From Eggerthella lenta DSM 2243 (GTDB taxonomy: Bacteria > Actinomycetota > Coriobacteriia > Coriobacteriales > Eggerthellaceae), in the NCBI RefSeq assembly GCF_000024265.1, contig NC_013204.1, forward strand, positions 372,001 through 436,000: a stretch of DNA of 64,000 bases. The letters run 5' to 3'. Below the pieces are notes generated by a model. It was not told the DNA's origin, did not search any database, and worked only from the letters and a program-made list of their open reading frames with translations. Below, piece by piece: positions 25,301-34,105 of this stretch. Numbering within the stretch: the first letter of the stretch is position 1; each line of letters begins with the position of its first letter. Both the position numbers and the translations under genes were made by a program.

Positions 25301-27399
25301 GCGCGCGGGAGGCGGTGCTCGAAGAGCTGGACGCCGCGGTGTCCGCGCCATCGGGCGCAGCGGTGGTCTCCGGGGCGCCCACCTGCTCCGTCGCCTTGCT
25401 CGGTCAGCCCAACTCGGGCAAATCAACCCTGTTCAACGCGCTGACCGGTTCACGGCAGCGCGTGGGGAACTGGCCGGGCAAGACGGTGGAGAAGAAGGAG
25501 GGCGGTTTTTCGCGCGGCGGCGTCGATTACGCGGTGTGCGATCTTCCCGGCACCTACAGCCTCTCGGCGAATTCGGAGGAGGAAGTGGTCACGCGCGACT
25601 ACATCGCCTCGGGCAGGGCCGACGTCGTATGCGTGCTCGCGGACGCCTCGCAGCTGGAACGAAGCCTGTACATGCTCGCCGACTTCGCGGGCGTCGATTG
25701 CGCCTGCATGCTCGTGCTGAACCTCATGGACGTCGCCGAGGCCCAGGGCAAGCGCATCGACGCGAAGGTGCTGGAGCGCAGGCTCGGGATACCGGTCGTG
25801 CCGTTCGTCGCGGCCGATCGCGCGCACTGCGACCTGTTCTATCAGGCGCTCGATCGTGCCGTCGCCGACCCTCATGCGCTTGATGCGACCGCGCTGGCCG
25901 AGGCGTGCCGCGTCGAGTTCGGAGCCGTCTACGACGACGTGCGCGCCCTCGTGCCGGAGCGGAGCGTCGGCGCGCTGACGCCGGCTTGGCTGACGGGCAA
26001 GCTGCTCGAGGGCGACGTTCCGGTCCGCGCGCTGGTCGACGAAGCGCTCGACGAACGCGATCGAGCGCGCTTGGCGGCCGCGCTCGAGCCGATCGAGCAC
26101 GGCGTGCAGCGTGGAGGGACGTGCAAGTTCTCATGGATCGACGGGGTGCTCGACGGCGCCGTTCGGGGTTCCCGCACCCGCTCGACGCTCTCGAGATTCG
26201 ACCGCATCGCCACGGGATCGCGCTGGGGCAAGCCCCTCGCCATCGGCATCATCCTGGTGGGGCTCCTGGCGACGTTCGTCCCCGCCATGCCCATCATGGC
26301 GGTGGGCGGCCTGTTCTCGCTCATCGGCGAGTACGCGGCCGCAGGGCTCGTCGCCCTGGGAGCGCCCGCTGTGCTGGGCAGCTTCGTGAGCGGCGTCCTG
26401 TTCGACAGCCTGCGATTCGCCACGATGATGGTGGGCTTCGTGTTCGGCATCAACCTCGTGTTCGGCGCGCTCGAGGAAGTGGGCTACATGGCCCGTATCT
26501 CGTACGTGTTCGACTCCACGATGGCGCGCTTCGGCCTGCAAGGCAAGTCCATCATGCCGTTCGTCGTGTGCCTGGGGTGCACCATCGGCGGCGCGTCGGG
26601 CACCCGCGTCATCGACTCATGGGGTCAGCGCGTGCTGACCGTCGCCATGGCATGGGCGGTGCCCTGCGCTTCCACCTGGGGCGTCGTGCCGGTGCTGGCG
26701 GTGGCGTTCTTCGGGCCGTGGTCGCCTGTCGTTGTGGTGGCCATCTTCCTGACCTCGTTGCTGCTCATGTACCTCGTGGGAAAGCTGTTCGGGCCGCACC
26801 TCGTGAGCGGCGACGAGCGCGCCGGTTTGGTCATGGAGCTGCCCCCGTACCATGCACCGCGCTGGAAGAACGTGTTCTCGACGGCGATCGCCCGCTCGAA
26901 GCACGTGTTCAAGCGAGCGGTGCGCGTGGTGTTCATCGTGACCGCGGTGGTGTGGCTGCTCGTCTACAGCCCGGACGGCAACCCGCAGAACACGGCCCTG
27001 TACGCGATCGGCGAGGCTATCGAGCCGGTGACCAGCTTCTTCGGCCTGGGGTGGCAGACGTTCATGGCGTACCTATGCGCGATGGCCATCAAGGAGTCGG
27101 CGTTGGGCGTGCTGTCGGGGCTGTTTCTGGGCACGGGGACGCTCACCACGGCCGTTGGCGGCATGGGGCCGGTGGCCGCCGACATCGGCCAGGTGATGGC
27201 GTCGGCCATCTCGCAGCCCGAGGCGCTCGCGTTCATGTTCGCGTTCACCTTCAATGTGCCATGCATGGCCTCGGTGGCGGCTACCTACGGCGAGACGCAT
27301 TCGGGGAAGTGGACGGCGCTCATGATCGCGTTCTACTTCTGCGCATCGCTCGCGCTCGCGTTCGTCGTGTTCCACGTATCGTCGCTGTTCCTGGGGTAA
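25297..27399 (+). CDS. feoB: FeoB ferrous iron transporter
   Basis: A 700-residue Fe(II) permease with an N-terminal G domain: G1 GQPNSGKST (about 36-44), G3 DLPGTYSL, G4 NLMD. The membrane part starts near residue 310 and has the two conserved gate cysteine regions (PFVVCLGCTIGG; FTFNVPCMASVAATYGE). The GTG at 25297 overlaps the feoA stop; a longer in-frame extension upstream only runs through feoA in another frame. Imports ferrous iron, the main form in the anoxic gut. Confidence 0.95.
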   Translation: MSAREAVLEELDAAVSAPSGAAVVSGAPTCSVALLGQPNSGKSTLFNALTGSRQRVGNWPGKTVEKKEGGFSRGGVDYAVCDLPGTYSLSANSEEEVVTRDYIASGRADVVCVLADASQLERSLYMLADFAGVDCACMLVLNLMDVAEAQGKRIDAKVLERRLGIPVVPFVAADRAHCDLFYQALDRAVADPHALDATALAEACRVEFGAVYDDVRALVPERSVGALTPAWLTGKLLEGDVPVRALVDEALDERDRARLAAALEPIEHGVQRGGTCKFSWIDGVLDGAVRGSRTRSTLSRFDRIATGSRWGKPLAIGIILVGLLATFVPAMPIMAVGGLFSLIGEYAAAGLVALGAPAVLGSFVSGVLFDSLRFATMMVGFVFGINLVFGALEEVGYMARISYVFDSTMARFGLQGKSIMPFVVCLGCTIGGASGTRVIDSWGQRVLTVAMAWAVPCASTWGVVPVLAVAFFGPWSPVVVVAIFLTSLLLMYLVGKLFGPHLVSGDERAGLVMELPPYHAPRWKNVFSTAIARSKHVFKRAVRVVFIVTAVVWLLVYSPDGNPQNTALYAIGEAIEPVTSFFGLGWQTFMAYLCAMAIKESALGVLSGLFLGTGTLTTAVGGMGPVAADIGQVMASAISQPEALAFMFAFTFNVPCMASVAATYGETHSGKWTALMIAFYFCASLALAFVVFHVSSLFLG

Positions 27400-27425
27400 C
27401 GTCCTCCCGCGCCTCCCCGGAGCGC

Positions 27426-28436
27426 CTAGCGCATGGCGGCACGGTAGGCGCTGGGGGTGGTGTGGTGGGTGCGGGCGAACAGCTCGGCCAGGCGCTCGGG
27501 GCGGTAGCCGACGGCTGCGGCAACCTGCGCCACGGGCGCGTCGCCGGCGGCCAGCAGCTCGGCGGCCTTCGCGCAGCGCAAGCGCTGGCGGTACTCCACG
27601 ATGGTGCAGCCGCACGCCTGCTTGAAGGTGCGCCGCAGCTTGGTCTGGCCCATGCAGGCGATGCGGGCCAGCTCGTCGGCGTCCACGGGCGCGGCCAGCT
27701 GCTGCTCCAGGCGCCGCCGCACGCGCTCGATGGCGTGCATGTCCTCGCTGGCCAGTTCGCTGGCGCGCTCGCCGGCCATCGCGCGCGACTTGTCCACGAC
27801 GAGCGCCACCGCTTCCTCAACCTTGCTGCGGTAGAACAGCCGCGCCGACGCGCCGCGTCCGCGGTAGGCTTCCACCTGCTTGAGCAGCACCACCATCTCG
27901 GGGAAGTCGGAAAGCCCGTCGATGCTGGCGAACGCCTCCTCGGCGCTGAAGGCCTCATCCCGGTACACCTCGCGCAAATACTGCTCGTAAAACGGCGGGG
28001 CGAGCATGATCTCGACGTTGCGGATGGGCGTGCCGGCCCGGCACAGGCAGTCCCAATGCGGCGTGTCCAGAACGTGCCCCTCCAGGTAAGGTGCCTCCAC
28101 CGTGCGGTTCGTGACGCTCTCGACGCAGCTTCCCGACAGGTAGTAGCGCACCGAGACGAAGCGCGGATGCCGGCATTGCTCGCGGAAGTCGCGGGGGAAC
28201 AGCATGTCGGTCGCCGAGATGGCGAAATCGCGCTCGGCGTACAGCCAGAAGTATCCCGAGGCCACGTCGCGCGGCATGCGGAACATGCGCCCCTCGCGTT
28301 CGGGCGCGCCCACGTCCGCCGCGCACGTTTCCTCCATCTGCATGTCGGCGAGGCAGGGGAGGAACACCTCGCGCATGATGTCGTAGTCGGCGCATGCGGC
28401 AGCCGTGCCGTCCCGATTTCCGTCTGCGCGAATCAA
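27426..28436 (-). CDS. AraC-family regulator 2 (divergent from MATE exporter)
   Basis: A 336-residue regulator with an N-terminal sensor and a C-terminal double HTH (DELARIACMGQTKLRRTFKQACG and VAQVAAAVGYRPERLAELFARTHH). The CMGQTKLRRTFK type is that of YbtA/PchR regulators, which sense siderophores. The TTG at 28436 is chosen because GGAAGGAGG lies 5 bases before it; the alternative ATG at 28520 falls inside the operator box. It converges on feoB. Confidence 0.82.
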   Translation of the reverse strand: MIRADGNRDGTAAACADYDIMREVFLPCLADMQMEETCAADVGAPEREGRMFRMPRDVASGYFWLYAERDFAISATDMLFPRDFREQCRHPRFVSVRYYLSGSCVESVTNRTVEAPYLEGHVLDTPHWDCLCRAGTPIRNVEIMLAPPFYEQYLREVYRDEAFSAEEAFASIDGLSDFPEMVVLLKQVEAYRGRGASARLFYRSKVEEAVALVVDKSRAMAGERASELASEDMHAIERVRRRLEQQLAAPVDADELARIACMGQTKLRRTFKQACGCTIVEYRQRLRCAKAAELLAAGDAPVAQVAAAVGYRPERLAELFARTHHTTPSAYRAAMR

Positions 28437-28501
28437 CGCGCCCTCCTTCCGTTCCAACGCGTTTGCGCGCCCGCCCTTGCGCCCGGACGCGCTCGTCTCT
28501 A

Positions 28502-28519
28502 AGTTAGACCAGGATAACA
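28502..28519. promoter_or_regulatory. AGTTAG-N6-CTAACT box, site 2 (AraC 2/MATE)
   Basis: AGTTAG-ACCAGG-ATAACA, with 4 of 6 bases of the second arm matching. It lies between divergent AraC 2 and the MATE gene, 23 bases before the MATE start. Confidence 0.6.
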
Positions 28520-28541
28520 TGATAGAGCGATAGGAGCATAT

Positions 28542-29945
28542 ATGGCATCATCAGAAAACAAACGCGAGCTCATACTCACCCGATCGCCCGGCAGGCTCAT
28601 GGTGTCGTTGAGCCTGCCGGCTATCGTGGGCATGGTGGTCATCGGCCTGTACACGTTCGTCGACGCGATCTACGCAGGTCAGCTGATCGGCGTTGACGCG
28701 ATGGGTGCGGTGTCCATCGCATACCCGTTCACGTTCATCAACTCGGGGCTGGCGGCCATGATCGGCATGGGCTCGGCCTCCGTGCTGTCGCGGGCCATCG
28801 GCGCGCGCGATCAGAAGAGCATCGACCAGGTGATGGGCAACCTCGTCGTCATGAACCTCGTGCTGTCCCTCGCCGTGACGGTGGTGGGCGTCGCGTTCGC
28901 CCGCCCGCTGCTCGCGCTCACGGGCGCGGAAGGCGCCATGCTCGACCTGGGGGAGTGCTACCTGCGCATCATATTCCTCGGCAGCCTGTTCGTGAACTTC
29001 GCCCAAAGCTCGAACATGATCATGCGCGGCGAGGGGGAGCTGGCCCGCGCCATGGGCATCATGGCCGGCGGCGCCATCCTCAACATGGTCCTCGCGCCGG
29101 TGTTCATCCTCGCGCTGCGCGATCAGGGGCTGGGCCTGGAAGGAGCCGCGTGCGCCACCGTGCTGTCGCAGGCTGTGCTGGCGGGCGTGATGCTATGGTG
29201 GTTCGTCAAGCGCGAGAAGACGGCGCGCATCGTGCGCGTGGCGGCGTCGCGCGCGGTGCTGGCCGAGGTGGCGAAGGTGGGCGTGTCGGCCATGCTCATG
29301 CAGGTGCTCACGCTCGTCCAGCAGGCGATCATCTACCGCGCGGCGGCCGAGTGGGGCGGCGCGGAGTGGCAGGTGCTGTTCGGCGCGGCGCTGCGCATCC
29401 AGTCGTTCGCGTTCATCCCGCTGTGGGGCATGAGCAACGGCTTCCAGCCCGCGGCGGGCACGAACTACGGCGCCGGGCTGTACGACCGCGTGAGAAGGTG
29501 CACCGTGGCGTTCTCGCTGGGGGCGACGGGGCTTGCGCTGCTGTTCTGGATACCCGCCATGCTGTTCCCCGAGGCCGCGTTGTCGCTGTTCATCACCGAT
29601 CCGGCGCTCGTGGCGCAAGGCGTTGACGACTTCCGCGTGTTCTTCGTCGCCTATCTGGCGATGGGCGTCATGGTGATGGGCATCACGCTGTTCCAGTCGT
29701 TGGGGAAGGGCGGTTTGGCGGCGCTGCTCGCGCTTGCGCGGCCGTTGCTGCTGTTCGTGCCGCTCGTGCTGATCGTGCCGAACCTGGGCGGTCTCGGCAT
29801 CCACGGCGTGTGGCTGGCCTGCGCGATCACCGACGGCTTGCTGGCGCTGATCGCCGTCGCCCTCATGGTGCGCACGTGCCGCGGGATGGGGAAGGGCCGC
29901 GCGCGGACGGCCGCGATCGAGGAGGGGGAAGCCGCGCGGGCGTAA
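28542..29945 (+). CDS. MATE-family efflux transporter
   Basis: A 467-residue membrane protein with about twelve hydrophobic segments in two related halves, and the MATE-type start LILTRSPGRLMVSLSLPAIVGMVVIGLYTFVDAIYAGQLIG. It exports small molecules with a proton or sodium gradient; the substrate is unknown. TAGGAG precedes the ATG. Its place under a shared iron-type box beside a YbtA-like regulator suggests export linked to metal stress, for instance of a metallophore or toxic compound (inference). Confidence 0.9.
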   Translation: MASSENKRELILTRSPGRLMVSLSLPAIVGMVVIGLYTFVDAIYAGQLIGVDAMGAVSIAYPFTFINSGLAAMIGMGSASVLSRAIGARDQKSIDQVMGNLVVMNLVLSLAVTVVGVAFARPLLALTGAEGAMLDLGECYLRIIFLGSLFVNFAQSSNMIMRGEGELARAMGIMAGGAILNMVLAPVFILALRDQGLGLEGAACATVLSQAVLAGVMLWWFVKREKTARIVRVAASRAVLAEVAKVGVSAMLMQVLTLVQQAIIYRAAAEWGGAEWQVLFGAALRIQSFAFIPLWGMSNGFQPAAGTNYGAGLYDRVRRCTVAFSLGATGLALLFWIPAMLFPEAALSLFITDPALVAQGVDDFRVFFVAYLAMGVMVMGITLFQSLGKGGLAALLALARPLLLFVPLVLIVPNLGGLGIHGVWLACAITDGLLALIAVALMVRTCRGMGKGRARTAAIEEGEAARA

Positions 29946-29953
29946 CGCGCAGG

Positions 29954-29995
29954 CGGCCCGGGTCGCGCGGCAGGCGCGCGTCCCGGGCCGTTCGC
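29954..29995. terminator. GC-hairpin terminator between MATE and flavodoxin genes
   Basis: CGGCCCGGG (29954-29962)/CCCGGGCCG (29982-29990) with a second inner stem CGCGC/GCGCG, then TTCG. The genes converge here. Confidence 0.6.
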
Positions 29996-30002
29996 GTGTC
30001 TG

Positions 30003-30425
30003 CTAGCCGGCCAGCAGGTTTCCGACGCGCAGGCATTCGGCGCTGGCCTCGTCGTCGGGGTAGTCGTAGGCGATCACGGAATCGGCCACGTCGACGCCGG
30101 CTTCTTCGGCGCGCTTCTCCCACAGCTCCATCCACTCGCCGTCGTTCCACTCGTACGAGCCGAACAGCACCACCTTGTGACCGGCTAAATGGGGCTCTAC
30201 CTGGTCGTACATCGGGAGGAACTCCATATCCTCCAGCTCTTCGTCGCCCATGGCGGGGCAGCCGAAGGCGAGGGCGTCGTAGTCCTCCACGCGCTCGGCG
30301 GTGAAGTCCGCGGCATGCACGAGGTCGGCCGTGCCGCCGGCCGCGCGCACGCCTTGCGCGATGAGGTCGGCCATGGCCTCGGTGTTGCCCGTGCCGCTCC
30401 AGTAGACGATTGCAACCTTGCTCAT
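30003..30425 (-). CDS. Flavodoxin
   Basis: A 140-residue flavodoxin. The FMN phosphate loop SGTGNTEAMA is at residues 10-19, with GCPAMGDEELED and FGSYEWNDGEWMELWEKR as the other FMN-contact loops. Such short-chain flavodoxins replace ferredoxin as a low-potential electron carrier when iron is scarce. GGAGATACCCT precedes the ATG. It is downstream of the DUF3793 gene, separated by a perfect 21-bp hairpin, and probably shares its box-controlled promoter. Confidence 0.93.
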   Translation of the reverse strand: MSKVAIVYWSGTGNTEAMADLIAQGVRAAGGTADLVHAADFTAERVEDYDALAFGCPAMGDEELEDMEFLPMYDQVEPHLAGHKVVLFGSYEWNDGEWMELWEKRAEEAGVDVADSVIAYDYPDDEASAECLRVGNLLAG

Positions 30426-30463
30426 AGGGTATCTCCTTCGTGTCGAGGGATGTCGCATGCGCT

Positions 30464-30517
30464 CTCTGTTGAGCGAGGTGCGCGACGAAGCCGCGCCGCG
30501 CACCTCGCTCAACAGAG
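30464..30517. repeat. Perfect 21-bp inverted repeat between DUF3793 and flavodoxin genes
   Basis: CTCTGTTGAGCGAGGTGCGCG (30464-30484) pairs perfectly with 30497-30517 around a 12-base loop. No T tract follows on either strand. In the transcript it would form a very stable hairpin that could act as an attenuator, partial terminator or mRNA stabiliser for the flavodoxin message. Confidence 0.85.
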
Positions 30518-30553
30518 CCGCGTCCCGCGTCTCACGTGCCGTCCGCTCGCGCG

Positions 30554-31258
30554 CTAGCCGGCCGCGCGGAACGCCTCGGCGGCGGGGAAGTCCTCGTCCA
30601 CCGCGGCGAGGCATTCGATGGAAACGCCCTCGTCGAACAGCTGCTGGTACATGGTGGTGCAGTTTTTGTAGCAGCAGAAGCACGTTTGGGCGTCGCGCTC
30701 TTTCGCGTATACCTTCCAGCATCCGCTGCACAGGAAGTTCTCGCCTTCGTTGTCGATGAAGCCGATGACGTCCTCGTAGGGATAGCCCAGGAAGAAGCCG
30801 ATCTCGTGCGGGAACGAGCAGCGTCCCGTCATCTGGCTTTGCAGGTCGGTGCCGCAGATGCGCTTGTGCAGCTTCTCGATGCAGGCCGACAGCGACGAGG
30901 GGTCGTAGCCCTCGGCGGTCAGGAACGCGGCCACCTGCTCCTGCTGGATGGCGCGCGTGAGCAGCCGGGGCCGGTACACGTACACGAGCGCCCCGCTCGT
31001 GCGGCGGGCCAGCACCTCGATGCGCACGCCGTGCGGCGCCAGCTTGGCGCGGCAGGCGCGCAGCGCGTCGGACAGCTGGTCGTCGCGCAGGGCCGCCGCG
31101 GTCGGGCGCCGTCCGTGCTGGACGGCCGTGGGGGAGAGGGTGCTGCGGCAGGTGAACAGGTTCGCGGGTTTGAGCGCCGCGAGCGTGGGGGTGCAGTGGT
31201 GCACCAGCTTGCGTTCGAACGCTTCGCAAGGCGATAATTCCTGCTCGATTGCTTCCAT
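30554..31258 (-). CDS. DUF3793 family protein
   Basis: A 234-residue cytoplasmic protein. The central HEIGFFLGYPYEDVIGFI segment and the cysteine-rich tail (FLCSGCWKVY, CFCCYKNC) are typical of DUF3793, often found next to flavodoxin in anaerobes. Function unknown; the cysteines may bind a metal or cluster. Start ATG 31258 with GGGAGG upstream. It is the first gene after box site 3. Confidence 0.8.
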   Translation of the reverse strand: MEAIEQELSPCEAFERKLVHHCTPTLAALKPANLFTCRSTLSPTAVQHGRRPTAAALRDDQLSDALRACRAKLAPHGVRIEVLARRTSGALVYVYRPRLLTRAIQQEQVAAFLTAEGYDPSSLSACIEKLHKRICGTDLQSQMTGRCSFPHEIGFFLGYPYEDVIGFIDNEGENFLCSGCWKVYAKERDAQTCFCCYKNCTTMYQQLFDEGVSIECLAAVDEDFPAAEAFRAAG

Positions 31259-31305
31259 GCGGCCTCCCTCGGGCAGCGCCTCCGCGGGTGTCGGATGCGC
31301 CTATA

Positions 31306-31323
31306 AGTTAGCTTTGGATAACA
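31306..31323. promoter_or_regulatory. AGTTAG-N6-CTAACT box, site 3 (DUF3793-flavodoxin)
   Basis: AGTTAG-CTTTGG-ATAACA. Read on the minus strand, a TATA-like -10 (GTATAT at 31323-31328) abuts it, so the box covers the expected start point of the DUF3793 transcript. Confidence 0.65.
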
Positions 31324-31475
31324 TATACCCGAGTGTCGGAGGTTCGTCAAGCACGGATCCGAAAAAGCGCGAGACGCGCAACGTATGCGGCAGCGCAGGA
31401 CCCGCGGACGTTGCGCTCCTCGCCTTGCGTCGTTCTCCCCGAGCTGCGCAAGGGGTCGGCATCCGGGCGTCCGAA

Positions 31476-31491
31476 TGTTTCACGTGAAACA
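31476..31491. other. parS centromere-like site (ParB binding)
   Basis: Third perfect TGTTTCACGTGAAACA, inside a 24-bp palindrome (31472-31495), in the gap between the DUF3793 and AraC 3 genes. Confidence 0.93.
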
Positions 31492-31546
31492 TTCGTTCTG
31501 GTTTCATTCGAGGCGCGACCCTCGACGATCCCTCGATCGCCTCCGC

Positions 31547-32521
31547 TCAGGCGCTGCGGCGGCGGTAGGCGCTGGGGGGCACGCCGGTGCGGCGGCGGAA
31601 GGCTTCGGCGAACGCGCCGGGCTTGCGGTAGCCCACGGCGCGCGCGATGTGGGCGATGGGCTCGTCGGTGGAGTTGAGCAGCTCGATGGCGCGCTCGATG
31701 CGCGCGTCCGCGACGAACGCCGCGGGCGAGGTGCCGTACGCCGCCTTGAACGCGGCCTTCAGCTTCGTCTGCCCCATGCACGCGCGGCGTGCGAGCTCCT
31801 CGCAGGACAGGGCGCCCGCGAGATTGCCGTTGATGTGGGCGCTCAGGTCGTCGAGGGCCGCGCGATCCTCCTTCGACAGCGACGGCGCGCTCCCTTCGGC
31901 GCGCTCCGCCTCGATGGCCGCCGCGCGTTCGATGACCAGCGCGAGCGCCTCGGCCACGGCGCCCTCGTAGAACAGGGTGGCCGCCATGCCCGTGCCCTGA
32001 TAGGCGCGCACCTGTTTGAACAGGGCGACCAGCTCGGGAAAGTCGGTGCGGCCGTCAACCAGCGCGAAGGCGCGCCGCACGTCGGGGATGTTCCCGAAGC
32101 GGGCCTGCAGGTAGTCGCGGTAGTAATCGGGCGAGATGGTGATGGAGGTCGCGCGGGTCGCCGAACCCGGCTGGTAGAGCGCCACGTACTCAGCGCCTTC
32201 CTCGGCGAGGTAGGTGGATATGGCCCCGGCGCGCAGCGTGCTGCCGCCGCTCTGCACGATGAGGTCGGCGGCTTCGTAGTATCCGATGGACAGGTGCTCG
32301 GCGTGGCGGTAGCGCATGACGCCGGCGTGCTCGAACGTCATGTCGAAGGCGTTGACGGCGAAGAGGTTGTCGTGGAAGTAGGCCCAGTATTCGCCGTGCC
32401 CGCAGCCGTTCGCGAACCGGTAGACGCTGCCCGCCGAACCGTATCCCGGCACCGTGCCGGCGGGCACCATGTCCCAGAGGCGGAACGCCTCGTCGTACAT
32501 GTCGTCTTTGATGCTGCGCAT
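31547..32521 (-). CDS. AraC-family regulator 3 (divergent from ECF module I)
   Basis: A 324-residue regulator. Sensor domain to about residue 215, then two HTHs (EELARRACMGQTKLKAAFKAAYG and IAHIARAVGYRKPGAFAEAFRRRTG). The first HTH is the YbtA/PchR type and closely matches AraC 2. ATG 32521 follows GGAGGAAG; a 17-codon upstream extension is basic and unlikely. The box between it and module I suggests it both senses a ligand and is metal-repressed. Confidence 0.85.
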   Translation of the reverse strand: MRSIKDDMYDEAFRLWDMVPAGTVPGYGSAGSVYRFANGCGHGEYWAYFHDNLFAVNAFDMTFEHAGVMRYRHAEHLSIGYYEAADLIVQSGGSTLRAGAISTYLAEEGAEYVALYQPGSATRATSITISPDYYRDYLQARFGNIPDVRRAFALVDGRTDFPELVALFKQVRAYQGTGMAATLFYEGAVAEALALVIERAAAIEAERAEGSAPSLSKEDRAALDDLSAHINGNLAGALSCEELARRACMGQTKLKAAFKAAYGTSPAAFVADARIERAIELLNSTDEPIAHIARAVGYRKPGAFAEAFRRRTGVPPSAYRRRSA

Positions 32522-32661
32522 TCGCTTCCTCCTCCGTCTGCCCCCGGGCTGCCGATCGCGTGCGTTCCGCACTGCCCGAAACGGTCGTTTCGCTACCGTG
32601 AATCGTCGCGCGCGCCCGTCGTCGCTGCTGCCGTCCGGCTGATTCGCTCATTATACCAAAA

Positions 32662-32679
32662 AGTTACCGAGGGTTAACA
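32662..32679. promoter_or_regulatory. AGTTAG-N6-CTAACT box, site 4 (AraC 3/ECF module I)
   Basis: AGTTAC-CGAGGG-TTAACA. A TATACC hexamer (32652-32657) lies just upstream, placing the box at the probable start point of the module I transcript. Confidence 0.62.
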
Positions 32680-32724
32680 ACGCGCTGCCGGTTGGCGGCG
32701 TTCGACGGGAAAGGAGCGTGCGCA

Positions 32725-33372
32725 ATGGCATCGAACGTGGCAAACACGCAGGGGGAGAGGGCGGCTTCCGCGACGGCGAACCGGTGGACGACGCGGGATG
32801 TGCTCACGTTCGTCATCTTCAACATCGTCATCATCGTGGCGACGATGGTCGTGAAGCTGGCGGAGGACGCGGTGCTCTCGCCGCAGAACACCTTCTTCGT
32901 GGGATCGTGGCTGTTCCCGCTGGTATCCACTCCGTTCTACCTGGTCATGGCCGATCGCATCGGCAAACGCGGCGTGCTGGGCGGCTCCATCCTGCTGTTC
33001 GGCGTCCTGTACACGTTCATGGGCGGCCTGTACTGCGCGCCCGTGGCCGTGGTGGGCGCCGTGATCGGCGAGCTGGTGATGTGGGGGAAGGGGTCGTACC
33101 GCAGCATCGTGCGTTCGGCCGTGGGCTTCTTCGTGTACTGGGCGACGTTCGCCTGTTACGGCATTATCCCGTATCTCCTGTTCAAGGATGCGTACATGGA
33201 GCAGCTGGGCGCGTATTACAGCGCGAGCGACGTGGCCGCCATGGTGTCGCAGTACACGGAGCTGCCGTGGATCCTGCTCATGCTGGCGATGTTCGCCGCC
33301 GGCACGGCGCTCGGCGCGGTCATCGGCGCGAAGTTCCTGAAGAAGCACGTCCGCAAAGCGAAGATCGCGTAA
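32725..33372 (+). CDS. ECF transporter S component I (MptD/Trep_Strep type)
   Basis: A 215-residue membrane protein with about six hydrophobic segments and the basic C-terminal motif of this family (KFLKKHVRKAKIA). S components bind the substrate; the family substrate is not fixed, but such genes often neighbour metallophore or haem systems. AAAGGAG precedes the ATG. The T component follows after 7 bp. Confidence 0.85.
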   Translation: MASNVANTQGERAASATANRWTTRDVLTFVIFNIVIIVATMVVKLAEDAVLSPQNTFFVGSWLFPLVSTPFYLVMADRIGKRGVLGGSILLFGVLYTFMGGLYCAPVAVVGAVIGELVMWGKGSYRSIVRSAVGFFVYWATFACYGIIPYLLFKDAYMEQLGAYYSASDVAAMVSQYTELPWILLMLAMFAAGTALGAVIGAKFLKKHVRKAKIA

Positions 33373-33379
33373 GCGCCCG

Positions 33380-34105
33380 ATGGAGACGAGCTCGCAAGCG
33401 CGCCCCTTCGCGCGCCCCGACCTGCGCGCGGGCCTGTTCGGCCTCGACCCGCGCACGCATCTGCTGGCCGTCGTGGCGTTCGGCGTTGCGTCCATCGTGC
33501 TCACCGGCTTGCTGGAGACGGCGTTGTTGCAGGTGGCTGCCGCGTTGTACCTGGCGGGCAACGGGCGCGCTCGCTTGGCGCTGCGCTCGTGCGCAAGCTT
33601 CGCCGTCGTCGCGGGCCTCAGCTTCCTGCCGCTGCCGGGGCTGTACGGGGTGCTGTTCGTGAGCCTGCTGCACATGGTGCCGCCGTTCACGGCGGGCTGC
33701 GCGTTGTTCTCGCTGTCTCCTTCGGCTATCATGTGCGCGCTCGCGCGGTGGCGCGTGCCGCAGCGCGTGCTCGTGGGCGTGTGCATGCTGTTCCGCTTCG
33801 CGTCGGTGCTCTCGTTCGAGGCGCGCTCCATCGTGCGCGGCATCCGGCTGCGCGGGGTGTTCCCGCGCGCGATCGACGTGGCGCTGCATCCCGCCCTCGC
33901 CTACGAGTGCTGCTACACGCCGCTTGTCATGCGCTGTTTGCGCCTGTCGGCCGAGCTGGCCGCGTCGGCGGAGCTGCGGGGCATCGAGGCCGACGGCGTG
34001 CGCACGTCGGTGCATCATGTGGGATTCGAGGCGCGCGACGCCCTTGCCGCCGTGGCGGTGCTGGCCGTGTGCGCGGGGCTGTGCGTGTGGGGGAAGGTGG
34101 CGTGA
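33380..34105 (+). CDS. ECF transporter T component I (CbiQ-like)
   Basis: A 241-residue membrane coupling protein with several hydrophobic stretches. The two coupling-helix motifs are seen as GIRLRGVF and SAELRGIEAD, which dock into the ATPase grooves. Its TGA overlaps the ATG of the ATPase gene (34105). Confidence 0.87.
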   Translation: METSSQARPFARPDLRAGLFGLDPRTHLLAVVAFGVASIVLTGLLETALLQVAAALYLAGNGRARLALRSCASFAVVAGLSFLPLPGLYGVLFVSLLHMVPPFTAGCALFSLSPSAIMCALARWRVPQRVLVGVCMLFRFASVLSFEARSIVRGIRLRGVFPRAIDVALHPALAYECCYTPLVMRCLRLSAELAASAELRGIEADGVRTSVHHVGFEARDALAAVAVLAVCAGLCVWGKVA

